In this document: positions 10,911 through 23,375 of the stretch, in pieces | Numbering within the stretch: the stretch's first letter is position 1 | Layout: every line of letters begins with the position of its first letter | Assembly: GCA_016110215.1 (NCBI GenBank) | Contig: JADWQD010000001.1 | Span: 434,001 to 498,000 of the forward strand | Direction: 5' to 3' | Source of the DNA: Capronia americana | Taxonomy: Eukaryota > Ascomycota > Eurotiomycetes > Chaetothyriales > Herpotrichiellaceae | Length of the DNA stretch: 64,000 nucleotides | Program-made: the position numbers and the translations under genes | The notes under the pieces: model-generated | What the model was told of the DNA's origin: nothing | The model's database searches: none | Seen by the model: the letters and a program-made list of their open reading frames with translations, nothing else

Positions 10911-13900
10911 CTACGCGCCGAACATCTTCTGTACCTTGTCCGCTGCCTTCGTCAGAGCTTCACAGAAGCTAGTTGTATTTCCATTGTGGCCTTGCATCGA
11001 GAATTTCACGCTGCCTGCGTGTCAGCATGGAACGATTCACCAGTCAGTCACCTGAAGCTTACCTTTCAGTGTCCACCTCAACGTGTAGCCAGACTCCTTC
11101 CGGATCCCTCAAGGTGCAGCCATCTTCCAACGTGTCAGTCTTATGACAGTTGCTCATTATCTTCCTGGGCCGATTGCGAGTGTAGACTGGATCATTGAAC
11201 AGCCCAGGCACCTCTTCCCCTTCCACCAGAAGCTCTCTCAGCATGGTCAGGAATCTGTCAGAACCCCCGGCACGGGTGCAAGACAATACAGAACTTGAAT
11301 GTGCTCTGGCAGCCTCGATGAACAATTGCTTGCATGTCACCAAGTCGACCGTGTCGTCAACGGCTGCATCAACAAACGCTTTCACCTGAGGAGACACAAT
11401 TTGGTTGATCTCCACCCTTCCTTTCCGGAACGTTGATTGAAGGACTGTCTCCCAGCAAGCTGGCGTGTAGCCGAAATGGTGCCTCGCCGCAAGCTGGACT
11501 ACCAACTGGAAAGCGCTGTTGGGTGGAATCTTGTGTGCCTTCATGAGAGCCGAGCCGTATGCCAGCGGGCGTGGGAACCTATATTCGAGTGTGGCAACTC
11601 GTCCTTGGTATTCTGACCGCATCCGACGAATCTCACTGTCGATCTCGTCACTCGTGGTCCGGCCAATCCTCAATGGCGTTTCCTGATATCGACCCATGCT
11701 GGTTCCATCGGGTCTGTACTGCTGAAGAGCCTCTGATATAGCTACATTGACGTCGTACACAGTCCCGGCATCGAGACCAGTGTGGTCTCCCAAAATGCCT
11801 GACATTCCATTGGTGGTAATGATGAATTCGATCGACTTGTCATGCCACCTATTCGACCCGTCGCCAAAATGAAACTGTCGAGCACGCTGCTCCGGAGTTT
11901 CCGGGGCGCCATCGTCTAGGCAAACGACAAATGCTGCTTGCTCGATTACGAGGATGTATGCAGCATTTTGCTCACTCAGCTCAATGAATGCTTGACGGTT
12001 CTGCACAGCGGAGAGTCAGCCTTACCCGCTACACTCATTTCGCGCGATCGCACTCACCTTCGCCCACGACATTCTGTTGTCGGTCGTCAACACACCCAAC
12101 CAGTCAATCACAGGAAGGTGATCATTCAGGATGGCATCAAAAAGATGCGCATATCGTGCAACGGTGTTGTCGCCGTCGTGGTCAAAGTCAACTCTGTACA
12201 GATGGCCGCGCCTAAAAACCACGAAGTAGTTGTTGTCTGGATGTTTGTGCATGATATCCAGACCGACGCAAGGCTCGCGACTTGTGTTGAACAGATTCTT
12301 GTATAGGTCCATGCACAGTTGCTGCTCATTCAAATACCTGGGGCGGACTTTGCCAGCCTCCAGCTCTTTCTTGTACGAGACCACAACCGATGTGATGATT
12401 GCCGCTCGCTCAGCCTGTGAATGCTGAACTGGGCTGAATGGATGGGTAAAGAAGAAGTTGATCCATGGAGCAAGCGGCCCTTTGCGGCTCAGGTACTGGC
12501 TCCTATAATACAGATTGGCGTACCAATCTTCCGGATCCGCCTCTCTCAGCGCATGCAGTCGATCATACAAACGCCTGCCCATGCTTCCCGAGGCTTGAAA
12601 TTCCTCGGCCAATCTCTTGCTGTTGTGGAATTCCTCTTCTGAGGCGAACGCACGCAGATAAGTGAGGTTTCTTTCCAGAAGAGCACTCAACTCGGGGATG
12701 GGTAGGGGTGGAGGCCTCGCGCTGTTCTCGGGAGGTGTAAGCGCCATTTCTGGCTCTGCTTGTAGACCAAGGCTGCTCATATTTCCATTTTGGTGTGGCA
12801 TTCCAGAACCGGAATTCCCGTTCAGCAACGGAAGCTTATCAACAAGTCGGGATCGTTTCACGATCAAATCTGCCAGCTCATTGATGCTGGCCGCGTCCAA
12901 GATCTCTGATGTCTGCGTTGGTGCCTGGAATATGCGGACAATCCAATTCTTGAATTCTATCGCCAATAACGAATCCAGTCCAACTGCTGCTACTGGCTCG
13001 GTGGGTCGAATGTCATCGGCGTCAATGGCAATGAACGTAGCTAACTGCTCAACCAACGCCAGCGTTACCATTTCTCGAGCTTGGTCAAGGCTGTGGCATT
13101 GCATAAGCCTCTGCTCAAATCCAGTCTTACCTGCTTTTGAGTTATCCGCAGTAGTGCTGCCGCCAGGATCGAGGAATGCACGTATGACGGGGTCTTGTTG
13201 AAGTCCGAGTTCAGCCATGGATGACAGATGATGAGTCTCAACACCTGCATAGAGTTCAAGAGACCGATCCTTTTCTGTCGAGGGGCTGAGGCAATAGTCA
13301 AGCAAAGCGTCCAGCTCGACCGCGGGACGTGTCTGATTGTTGTCGTCGACCCCAGGGATGTGCAAAGTCGCACGGTGTTCCGGGCCTACCGGAGAGAGGC
13401 TCCTGATCCCAGCAGTGGCTCTCCCAGGTGTTGACATATGCAGTCCCCGCAGCGGGTTGTCATGGCATGCGACTGTCACGAGAAAGTCGAGGGCATAATC
13501 CTGCGCCGGAGGGACGGCTGATCTTGAGCTCTTGCCAACACGCAGTTGATCACTCGTCTCGACACAGATGGCACCCCTTATCCCTGTCGTGATACTTGCA
13601 TGTGAGGAGGCCGCTTCGAGAAAGCCCTCTGTCTCGGTGGACTGCACTGTGCATATATCAATTTCAGCATGCAGTTCCTCTGCTAAGCTTCGAAGGCTTC
13701 TATTGGCTTCGTCGACTCGATTCGTCGAGATGACGGTGATGTGCTTTGCGCCCCGGCTTGCGAGATACGTGCAAAGCATCTTGCTCGTGGTGATGGACCC
13801 TCCGACGACAACAAAAGTTCCATTTGGATCAAGCACTGGGATGGCGGGCTTCCGTGCAATTTGACGCACGCAGACTCCGTCACCGGCCTCTAGCACCACT

Positions 13901-16900
13901 TTGCCGGTGTACTTCTGGCTCTGAACCAGCTTGAAAGCATCACTAATCCTTGTGATCGGCATCGTTGTCAAAGGCAGAAGAGGTCTTAGCTTTCCCGCCT
14001 GGTACAGACCCATGACCTCAGCAAATTCTCTCCCAGTCTCGAACCGGCGTTGCTTCGCGAAGTGGAACATGTCAACCCGAGCGAAGGTGATGTTCTTACC
14101 AGCTTCATGCAAAGGGACATCTCTCCTGCCATTCGTCATGTCGATGAGGATACCGAGGTCTGCAACACAGGACACGCTTTCCTGGACAAGAGCTTCAGAG
14201 GAGCAGTTCAGCACAATATCAACTCCATGGCCTTGGGTAGCTCGCAGGATATTATCTTTGAATGTTGTTGACCGGTTGGAAAAGACTTGATGTCGCGGTA
14301 TGGCACATTCTCTCACGAGGAGATATGCCTTTCCTTCGTCGCTGACAGTGGCAAATACACAAGCACCGATATGTTGAGCAAGAGCAAGCGCGGCCTGACC
14401 GACTGCGCCTGCTGCACCGTGCACGAGGACTGTCTGGCCTTCCTGCATTTGTGCAACCTTGACCAAAGCGTGATATGCTGTCTGGAAAGCGAGCGGTATC
14501 GATGCTGCCTCTGTGAAGGTCATTGTGTCTCCAATCTTCTGCACGAGATGGCTTTTCACTCTGGCTATATTGCTGTACGGCTGTGAACTCCATCCACAGA
14601 CGCGATCCCCAGGTGCGTAAGTGGCCTGCGCAGTCGACCCAGCGGCTGTCACAGTACCGGCAAACTCTCCGACGTAGGTCGCACCAGTGCCGTCTCGCCC
14701 TGTGGCAATGGCAACGTCTTTCTGGCTTACGGTATGGGCGTAGACTTTGATGCAAACCTCGTCGGGCTCCAGGGCTTCCATCACTTCTAGTGACGGGACA
14801 AAAATCGCGCTGTCGAGCAATCCAGGGATCTTGAAATCCAGTTCGAGGGCCCGATCATCTCTGTGGAAGGCAGAGACTTCTTCAATAGGTACCTGGCCCG
14901 TGTACGCCGCCAGCCAGTTTGTGGATGGTGCATCGAGCATCAACCTTGGCACCAACAGTGATCCACCATGCCAGAAATATTGCCAGTCATCCTCCTTTCC
15001 TTCGTCAGGTGTGTTGAGAGGGAAAGCAATAACTTTGACGACGTTTTCGAGCATGGCAGCATCGTCGAGATCCAATTTATCGCAGCAAAAGGTCACAATC
15101 TTTCGACCGGGATGATCTTGTCGGACATCTCGTGCTATTTCATTCAGCATGCCCAGCCTCGGGTCTGTAGGGCTCTGGATACCAGTGACCACCCAAAGAG
15201 TCTTCTCGCTTTGTGACAGCAACGTCTTCAACGTTTCTTCCCCGGCAACCGTATTACCCCAATCAACCATTGTGGCGTCATCGATCATGATGCCAAGGGA
15301 AGGCGCCTCGGAAGCCGGAGTAACACAGTGTAGAGCGGTAGTGTTCACGGATTGAAGTTGCTGTGAAAGCCGCTGAACTAGGATTTTGCTGCTGTCAGTT
15401 TCAGGGCTGTATAGGATCTGGAATTGCGGCGTCGCGATTCTTCCATGTCCATCAGCAGGAATCTCCACTGGTATCCATTTGATCCCATAGCAAGAGGTGG
15501 GTGCTGTATTTTCTCCATTTGCCGTGCCGCTACCTTCGCCGATGCCCTGGAAGCCCTCTTTGGATAGAGAGCCTACCTCGACCAACCGACCATCAGTGCC
15601 CTCTTGCAAGATGGTGACATCTACCGATCCATGTCTGCGTCCGGTCTCGGCCAGGTCGCAGACCACTGTCAACCGGCTCCCAGGTTCTTTGAGAATGTCC
15701 GCCGAGATTGACACCTCCCTGATGGAGGTCAGCATCACAGGGCCAGTGCTGCAGTGCCGATGGTACAAGGGAAGCACAATATGCATGAAGGCGTCAAAAA
15801 CCGCAGGATGGATGATGTGTGGCTCCATATGAGTCGAGGGCATGCGTGCCCTGACGTCGGGGATCTCGACCGCACCCAATGCTTTGCACTGGCCAAGCCT
15901 TAAGTCTTTGATGATCGAAAACAGGTCTCCATAGTCGATTCCGTTCTGGCGGAGTTGTTCGTACAACAAGCTGCTGGGGAGACTCTCTGCACACTGGTGC
16001 TCAAACATGCTAACCTTGTTTTGTGCCAGCACACTGGCATCTTCTGACCCGGAAAATAAGGCAGAATCGGAGTTATACTCCGGTCTAACAAGCCCCTGGC
16101 AGTGTTCGTTCCACGTGCCGTCTGCAGCCAACGAGCTTACACTGAAATCCTCCCAGAAAAGGTGGAGCTTATGGTTTGAGTAGTGCGAAGGCTTCAGGCT
16201 GATCATGGTCTCGACACTTCCAGGTGAATCCGGAATGACTAGGGCTTTCGAGAACACCACATCCTTAAAGATGAACTTGCGAATGGACCTCGTTTCTCCA
16301 CGATCCTGCAAAGTTTGTCGCAGGCCTTCGATAGCCATGCATAGGAACGCAGAACCAGGATACAACGCGAAGCCGTCGATGATATGTTCCTGTAGCCATG
16401 GAAGGTTATCGACACTCAGAATATGTCGGAAGATGGGCTCAAGTATGGTGCTACCAGTCAGCCTCAGGCCAAGTAGGTCATGCGGAGCATGTCTTCGGAA
16501 ACGGTATTCTTTGCTGAGTCGGGATTCATGCCAGTACTTGTTTGAGTGGTCCCATGGATATGGCTCAAGGTCCAGAAGCATCTGCGTTTGCGAAGGCGCC
16601 GTGTCCACATTGATGCAAACACCTTGTTCGAAAAGACTCCCCAGCATCTCAAGTGCGGCTACGCTTGAGTCCTTTTTCCTGACAAGGCTCGACACATGAG
16701 ACCATTTTGGATACTCCGGCGTCATCGAAGTCATTGTTTGCCGCAATGGACTTTGCAGCGCGGGGTGTGGCCCAACTTCGACCAAGACAAGAGGAGGAGC
16801 ACCAGACATTCGGAACATCTCAACTAGTTGCTCGAGAGCTTCCGAAAAGCGAACTTTTGAAACAAGATTGTCAACCCAATACGTTGGCCCGACCTCCATC

Positions 16901-19479
16901 AGTCGCTCGCAGCCGGTCACCGAAGAGAAAAATGAGACCGAGGTCTGAGGATATTTCGTTGGCACTTCCAAGATGGCCTTGTGGAATCTTTCCGCAATTG
17001 CCCGCATGTGATGCGAATGGTAGGCGATGTCGACTCTCAGTTGTCTGTTGAAAATGGATTGGCGATCCAGTAAGTCCTTCAGTTCAGCGACAGCTTCTGC
17101 GTCCCCCGAGATGGTGACGCTCGAAGGACTATTGACGCATGCGACAGTTGCAGTTCCTCGCTGTAATTGTTTTAGGTAATGGGACACCTCGACTTCGCCC
17201 AAGCCCGCTGCCAGCATTGCTCCCTTTTCTGTAGCAGCCTGCTTGCACCAGGCTGCGATGAAGCCTTTGTGGTAAGTGATTGTGATGGCAGATTCCTGGC
17301 TAAGGATCCCGGCAGCATAAGCAGCGGCTACCTCTCCGCTTGAGTGACCAAGGACAGCAGTCGGCTTTACGCCAGCTTCAGTCAAGTGGTCAACAATAGC
17401 TATCTGGATCGCTGTTGTAGAAGGTTGCGAAAGTTCGCTCGAATTGATCCGGGATACGGTCTCATCACGTTGCAACTCGTCGAGCAGGTCCCAGGTGGCT
17501 CCCAGTTTGAGAAGAGTCTTTCGTGACCTTTGCAAGGACTCCGTGAAAGCCTGGCTGCTGCCTAAAAGTTCACGCCCCATCTGGTGATATTGTGCACCCT
17601 GTCCTGTGAAGAGAAAAACGACACTCGGGGTGGAATATGCTTTGGTGAGTCTTGCCTTCGCCAGAGACGACACCAGCTCTTCATTTGTCGCCGCCACGAT
17701 GCTTGTTCTCCAAGCAAATGCCGAACGGCGGCTTGCAAGTGTGTATGCAAGCTTCTGCCTGATTTCACCGCTCGTTTGGTGCGAGTCCAGCCAGCGGTTC
17801 AGGTTCCTAACGGACGCCTCCAACGATAACTTCGACTTCGCTGAGACGACGAAGAGACGAGGTATCAAAGCACTGGGCGGTTCCTCCAAACTTTGCTCGT
17901 CTTCATGGAGAAAATCTGGGGTGTCATCTTCGCAAGAGGTCCCATTCGTATGGTGACTTGTATGTCCATTAGCTTCGAGGAATTCTGGTCGTCGATAAAC
18001 ACATGACCGTCCATCGGAGATGAGCTTGTTGAAGCCGGATCCAGTGTGCCAGCCATTGGACAGATTTCCTTGAGAAGGAGCTGACTCGAGAATAACATGA
18101 GCGTTTGTTCCTCCAAAGCCGAAGCTGTTCACTGATAATCGCCGCACGCCGCCGTGTGGCCAGGACTGCAATGTGCGGGGCACCTGAAGAAGAATCAGTT
18201 TGGAATACGGGTTCATGCATGAGCACTTACAATGATATCGCCGGAGGCCAGATTTGCGCGTACGATATCCTTCATCGTCTCTAGCGCAGCCACGGGCGGG
18301 ATCATCGCTTTCTCAAGGACCAAGACTGATTTGATAATGCTGGCGAGTCCGCTGGTACTCTCAGAGTGCCCAAGATTGGCTTTCAGAGACCCGAGGAACA
18401 ACGGAAATTCCCTTCCAGGCTCCTTTGCAAATACTTCGCGGATCGAGTTCATCTCGGCGGCGTCACCAGCCTGTGTGCCAGTCCCATGCGCCTCGACATA
18501 GGCTACTGAATCCGGGTCGATTCCGGCACGACGATACAAGGAGTTTGTCAACTCCAGCTGCGACTGAGAGCTAGGAAGCAGTATCCCATTAGTTTTGCCG
18601 TCTTGGTTGACGCCAGTGTTTCGAATCACGGCGCGGATCGAGTCGCCATCTCTCAGCGCATCTTTCAGCCGTTTGATCACAATGGCTGCCACGCCTTCTG
18701 CACGGCCATAGCCGGCGCCCCGACTGTCGAACGGGTAGCATCGGCCATCATCGTTGATCATGCTGGCAGTGCATTAGCATACTATACTCGAGCAGTGGCA
18801 TCCTCTCGGCTTACTGAAGAGCACTCATTGCCATTGTCATGTCGGGACCAAGCAAGAGATTGGTGCCTCCGATTATGGCCATTGTGGTCTCGCCGAGTCT
18901 CAATGCCTGGCACGCAAGATGCAGTGCCACCATGCTGCCAGAACATCCAGTGTCGAGACTCATGGCGGGCCCTTTGAGGTCAAAAACGTACGAGATCCTG
19001 CCACAGGCCGTGGCATCGCCGCAACCCGTTAGATGGTGTTTTGGGATATTGCTGGGGTCTTTGTAGATTTGTCGGTCATAGTCGCGACTTACGAGGGCGA
19101 CATAGACACCGGTTTGTGAGCCACGGATATTCTCTATCGGGATTCCGGCATTCTCGAGAGCCTCGTAAGTCACCTCGAGCAAAATCCTCTGTTGCGGGTC
19201 AATCGCATTGGCTTCTGCTGCCGGTATGCCGAAGAAGCCCGCGTCGAACTCTGCAACGTCCTGTTGAAGGAAGAAGCCGCCTCGCGAGTTATGCGTTCCA
19301 GGAGCAGCAGCGTCGGGATGATGAAACGCTGTCCAGTTGTACCGGTCCTCGGGCACGTCTGTCCAATGCTGTCGTCCTTCGGAGACAATGTCCCAGAGCT
19401 TTTCCGGAGTATCTGCGCCACCTGGCAGGCGACAGCTCAAACCAACAATGGCGATAGGCTCCAGTACCGGGTTTGCCAT
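10911..19479 (-). CDS. PKS1: highly reducing polyketide synthase with fused carnitine-acyltransferase domain and degenerate KR
   Basis: Five exons (19479-18815, 18762-18231, 18183-12058, 12000-11063, 11010-10911) give 2786 residues. KS: Cys179 in DTGCSGS, His314 in EAHGTGT, His354 in KANLGH. AT: about 585-900, with Ser near 680 in GHSSGE and a later AYHSHH. DH: about 975-1280, His near 999 in HIIDGFALYP and Asp near 1193 in HPAVFDAF. No methyltransferase motif follows. ER: about 1520-1830, with an intact NADPH loop GAAGAVGQAA. KR: the loop reads VVVGGSITTSK instead of GGLGGLG, and the Ser and Tyr-x-x-x-Asn blocks are lost, so it should be inactive. ACP: Ser near 2136 in GLDSLL. The last 550 residues are a carnitine/choline acyltransferase domain with catalytic HTGLDA (HxxxDA, His near 2515). 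Trichoderma virens Tv6-931 is a characterised HR-PKS with such a domain, which releases product onto polyols. Confidence 0.95.
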
Positions 19480-20658
19480 CTTTTCAGATCTAGATGGGCG
19501 CCGGGAACATCAGCTTCTGGCATGAGACAGCACCTGTTGAAGCTGCTATCCTTCGCTGGGTTTGCGTGGACGTTTTGTCGTCAGAGAGTCTGGTATGGAG
19601 TCGGTCTCAGCATGGTCGTGAGGAGCGCGATCCCACAACTACTAATCTCTGAACCCAGAGTTGGGAACACCGCCACGTTCTTGGGCTGGTCTTCGAGAGC
19701 ATCGCCCACATCTCGGCAGTCCTCAAAAGCAGACTCGCCGCATCGGCATTTCGAATACTTCGAAACAGTGGCTCTCTCAGCACCTGGGCAACCAACATTT
19801 CGCGTCCCTATCACCGCCTATGCAAGAGTCCTCGAGACGCCTCCACCTTGCAAATCCTCGACCCTTGAGGTCGATTGTCGACCGACGGCATCTTGTGGGG
19901 CGACCACAATTTGTCACGAAGGTCTATTCTCGGTGTGAAGTATTTTCCTTCTGAGTACCAGTGTCGTCGCCAGGGGCCAGCCTTGCAACCCCTGTCGATG
20001 CAAGCCGATGAACCGCATCGCTAGTGCGAAATTGGAGCGGGCGCTGAAGATCGTCCATGAAACATTCGCCCAAAGCGGTAGTACGGTAGAAGTACAACCC
20101 TGGGGTACTTCTCCAGATCCCCGGCTAAACATCGCGGTACGGGCCCCGATGGCGAGGCCAACCCGGCCACTACCCCGGTGTATTATCGTACAGGTTACGG
20201 GTTCTTTACGGTCGCCTTCTTCGCATGCTTGGGACCAGTGATGATTAACATCAATTAGCCTAAGGTAAGGCGACCTGCGCATGGCCCCCCGCAGGTGCAA
20301 GGATATTGTGTCAGCCAAGCACTTTGGCTCAAGGCTGGTAGGTCTACCTGGCAATTATCCTAGTTGCACAAGACTTTCCCATCTGGTACGTCCCGTGGTA
20401 TTCAGAACCGGCACGAAAACAGAAGGTGCTAGGTACCATGGCCAAGTCAATAAACTGATCAACGGTCGGTAAGACGGTTTCATCGTGACATCAGGCTTTC
20501 CTTAGGGACGACCTCTCAAGTTTTCTAAGTGTGAAAAGGCTTCCACGAACAGGCTGGATTCATGCACGCGACTATTCAAAAGCTTCTCCTTGGAAGTAGC
20601 CCTCTGAAGGCCAACTGCCGACGTATGCTACTATACCACTATGGGCGCGCTCTATCAA
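19480..20658. promoter_or_regulatory. PKS1 upstream region
   Basis: About 1.2 kb between the PKS1 ATG and the 3' end of the hydrolase gene, both on the minus strand. It holds the PKS1 promoter and the hydrolase terminator. No coherent gene is seen; the long ORFs here are chance frames without motifs. Confidence 0.5.
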
Positions 20659-21781
20659 TCATGCGTACGCGATGTTGCTCTCTTGCTTGGGAGCAGCATG
20701 GAGGCCATTAGGCTGAATGGCCCTCGTTGATGCAACGCCATTGACAGCACCCGTCAAGTGTCCGCGGACGACTTGCCAAACAAAATCGATCTGCCACTTC
20801 ATCAACATGGGCATTGTTGGTCCATGCAGCACATAGATGTGGTCCTTCCCGGGCGCAACATGCAGCCTTTTCGGGCCTTTCAAAGAGTTGAACACCTCTT
20901 TCTGCTGTTCTGGCGGGGAGATTGTGTCCAGTTCTGGCGTCAGAAACATGACCGGGGTGGGTGCGACTGCTTGGACCATAGCCTTTGGCACAGGTTCGAA
21001 CAGAAACATCCGATGGTATGACTGAATGGTCGTCCCGTTGGGGTTGTGAGTCAATGTCGGGTCGAAGTCGTGGCCTGACTCAACCTCTGCTTGCTGGCGT
21101 CGCTCTTCTTCTTCTTTGGCTTTCCGTTCCTCCTCCTCCTTATCCTGGTTGACATTTACGTGGGAGTTGAAGGGCATTTGAGCCAAGGATTCCCCGATTG
21201 GCAGCATGTACGGTGGGTTGCCATGGAGCGTTTGCGATTCACGGTCCTTCATCAATTTCGTCTTGAGCCTTTGGGCATCAGCTGCCGTGACCGGAACGAA
21301 TTTGAAGATGGGGGCGATCGCTATGACCGCTGCGATCCGCCTGTCCACCGCCGCTGCGGAAAGAGCGATGCCCGCCGACATGGAGATACCCCAGAAGACC
21401 ACGGCCTTCGCGTCGACAACGGGCAGGGTGCTGAGGTAAGTGAAAGCATCGGAGTAGTCTTCTGCTTGCTTGAAGGGGTCAATGTCGTTGCGTGGAAAGC
21501 CGCCGCTCTTGCCTGTGCTTCGAGGATCATAGACGAAGGCCGTAATGCCTGCCCTCTGGAATTCCTCCGGCACTCCAGGAGGGAAGTTGTCTTTCGTGCA
21601 GTTGTACTGTTGTGTCCGAATCAGGCGCTTGCCATCCACATGCTCCTTTTGAGTAGAATAGATCACTTACCCCAGGCGTCAATATCACAGCTGGACCCCT
21701 CTGAGCCGCTGCATAAAGCCTGCCGCAGATGTGCACGCCATCAAGGGTCTTGAATCTCACAATCTCGTATGTCGTTGCCAT
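20659..21781 (-). CDS. Alpha/beta hydrolase of the polyketide acyltransferase (fumagillin Fma-AT-like) type
   Basis: Two exons, 21781-21671 and 21606-20659, across a 64-base intron, give 352 residues; the junction restores TPGYNCTKDNFPP. Hallmarks of the family are the YDPRSTGKSGGFPR block, then DPFKQAEDYSDAFTYL. A nucleophile elbow FWGISMSAG (Ser about 112), Asp about 264 in PELDTISP and His about 293 in GKDHIYVLHG follow. Related proteins encoded beside HR-PKSs hydrolyse or transfer the finished acyl chain from the ACP to an acceptor. Odd: residues about 192-212 are a highly charged Glu/Lys/Arg run that looks like an inserted helix near the lid. The gene lies between the two PKSs and is divergent from PKS2. 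That makes it a likely offloading or acyl-transfer partner, possibly in competition with the cAT domain of PKS1. Confidence 0.85.
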
Positions 21782-21818
21782 GGTGTCTGTCGGAGACGTC
21801 GCAAAATCCGCTGCTGAC

Positions 21819-21925
21819 GCCGCTTGTACCTGACGATGTCGGACTTCCCTTGTCGAGAACTTAACTCGCGATGCCGCTTGTACCTCAGGATTTTTCGCTT
21901 CCCCGGGCTGAGAACTTAACCCGCG
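21819..21925. repeat. 54-bp tandem duplication upstream of the hydrolase
   Basis: Unit 1 starts at 21819 and unit 2 at 21873, both with GCCGCTTGTACCT. Both carry GAGAACTTAAC(T/C)CGCGA near their ends. The middles have diverged. The repeats begin 38 bases upstream of the hydrolase ATG, within the probable 5' leader or core promoter. Confidence 0.85.
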
Positions 21926-22071
21926 AGACCGATCGTCTAGAGAGTACAAGACAGCCACAAGCACGGCGGCCGGTTAAACTTCGATTGAATATCCTACATA
22001 CATAGACTTTCGAGGCCATGCTGTAAGCCTTGGTCCACATGTAAATACAGTATGTACACATGCTGTCGAGC

Positions 22072-22092
22072 CTACCTGTTACCCACAGGTAG
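22072..22092. promoter_or_regulatory. Inverted repeat CTACCTGT-N5-ACAGGTAG
   Basis: Two perfect 8-base arms flank a 5-base spacer, about 290 bases upstream of the hydrolase ATG and 1.28 kb upstream of PKS2. The spacing suits a dimeric DNA-binding regulator, but no binding factor is known from this sequence. Confidence 0.4.
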
Positions 22093-23375
22093 ACTGTGGA
22101 CCTCGCTGTCCAGGAACCCAGTATTGACGGAGGCAGACGAGCGCCGCGCCTGAAACGGCAACTTAAACTGCGGCCGTCCCTGGTGACGAGGCTAGCACAG
22201 CATGGCTGTGGGGAATTTTCCAGACGCCAGTGTTTAAGGCATGCTTTCTATAGCAAGGTCGTTTACAAGGAATGACTAGACTGGCCTCCTAGGGTGTGGT
22301 TGCAAGAGCACTACTGCTGTACGTATGGTGTCTTGCAGAAGCGAAGCGGGTGATATTCCTCCAGGCCACTTCGGACTCACCCCGAACCCGACCTCCTCCC
22401 GTGGTGGCTCCACGGCCCCGCCTTTTATTAACCTCCAAGGATCCTTCACGAATTCTTCACAGATACGTTAGACACAGCATACTTCGTACCAGGTGGGGTC
22501 CGTGACAGGGCTGCTGGACTTAGCCGGACGGGCCGCGTGGAGGGGGGCACAACCCCATGGGGCGGCGGAGTGGAAACAAATCCTACGCTGCTCGGACACA
22601 CTCGCCCACTGTCTTTACAATTCCATACTAACAGTCACGATACCGGTGACGCCTGGGCCACACCTGGCTACTTCAGTCCACCAACACCGCGCTTTCAACG
22701 GTCCTCGGTACACCTCGCTCGCTCGTGGGCGAAACATCTCGGGTTCGAGAGCAAGAAAGAAACGCGTAGCCTAACACCACGCCACGCAACGCAACACAAC
22801 AGAACAGCATGACGAAGGATTCGCCCTGAGTTCTGCCGGCCGGCGAAGGCAGATGCGCTCCGGAGCAGCCCCGAGATGGCATGGCGACGGACTCTTGGCT
22901 ACCACTTCTGGTAGTACTTTCTTTACTACTGTAATTTACCCACGGTGTCGAGTTAGTAGTAGTTGCTGCAACTTGCCAGAGTTCATCGGCTACGGGCAGG
23001 GTATGTCGTATTTCGCATGTCGCAGACATGGCATGGCAGGGCATGGCATGTACAGTATCGATGCCTCTTGCCGAATTTGTACCGGGGCACAGACAGAGCC
23101 GGCCGGCCATAGAGCTTGCTGGTCTGGTGGTATAGGTGGCGCGATATGGCTCTCGGGGTCAAACGCATCTGCCATTGCATGCATGCTGGATCGTGGGTTT
23201 TCTTGACTCTCTTGCTTGAAGTGAGGCACAGCACAGCACAAAACCCCGTACCAGATCCCGGTGGTTCTGGTTTCTTCGCCTCCACTTTGGCGTGCTTGGG
23301 TGATCGGTGTTGGTCTTTAATATTGGAATGCTCAAATGATAATAGGTTCTGGTCTTCGATATCGGCACATTCAAC

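Larger units (their letters stand above)
21782..23375. promoter_or_regulatory. Bidirectional promoter between the hydrolase and PKS2
   Basis: About 1.6 kb separate the divergent ATGs. I see no supported gene here. It contains a 54-base tandem duplication in the hydrolase leader (21819-21925) and a perfect 8-base inverted repeat at 22072-22092. It also contains repeated GGCATGGCA words near 23030-23050. A regulator acting here could switch both the hydrolase and PKS2. Confidence 0.6.

Noticed and set aside
12022..18216. Long plus-strand ORFs inside PKS1 (for example 12662-13201 and 16205-16699)
   Set aside because: They are antisense shadows of a coding frame that carries all PKS motifs, and have no motifs of their own.
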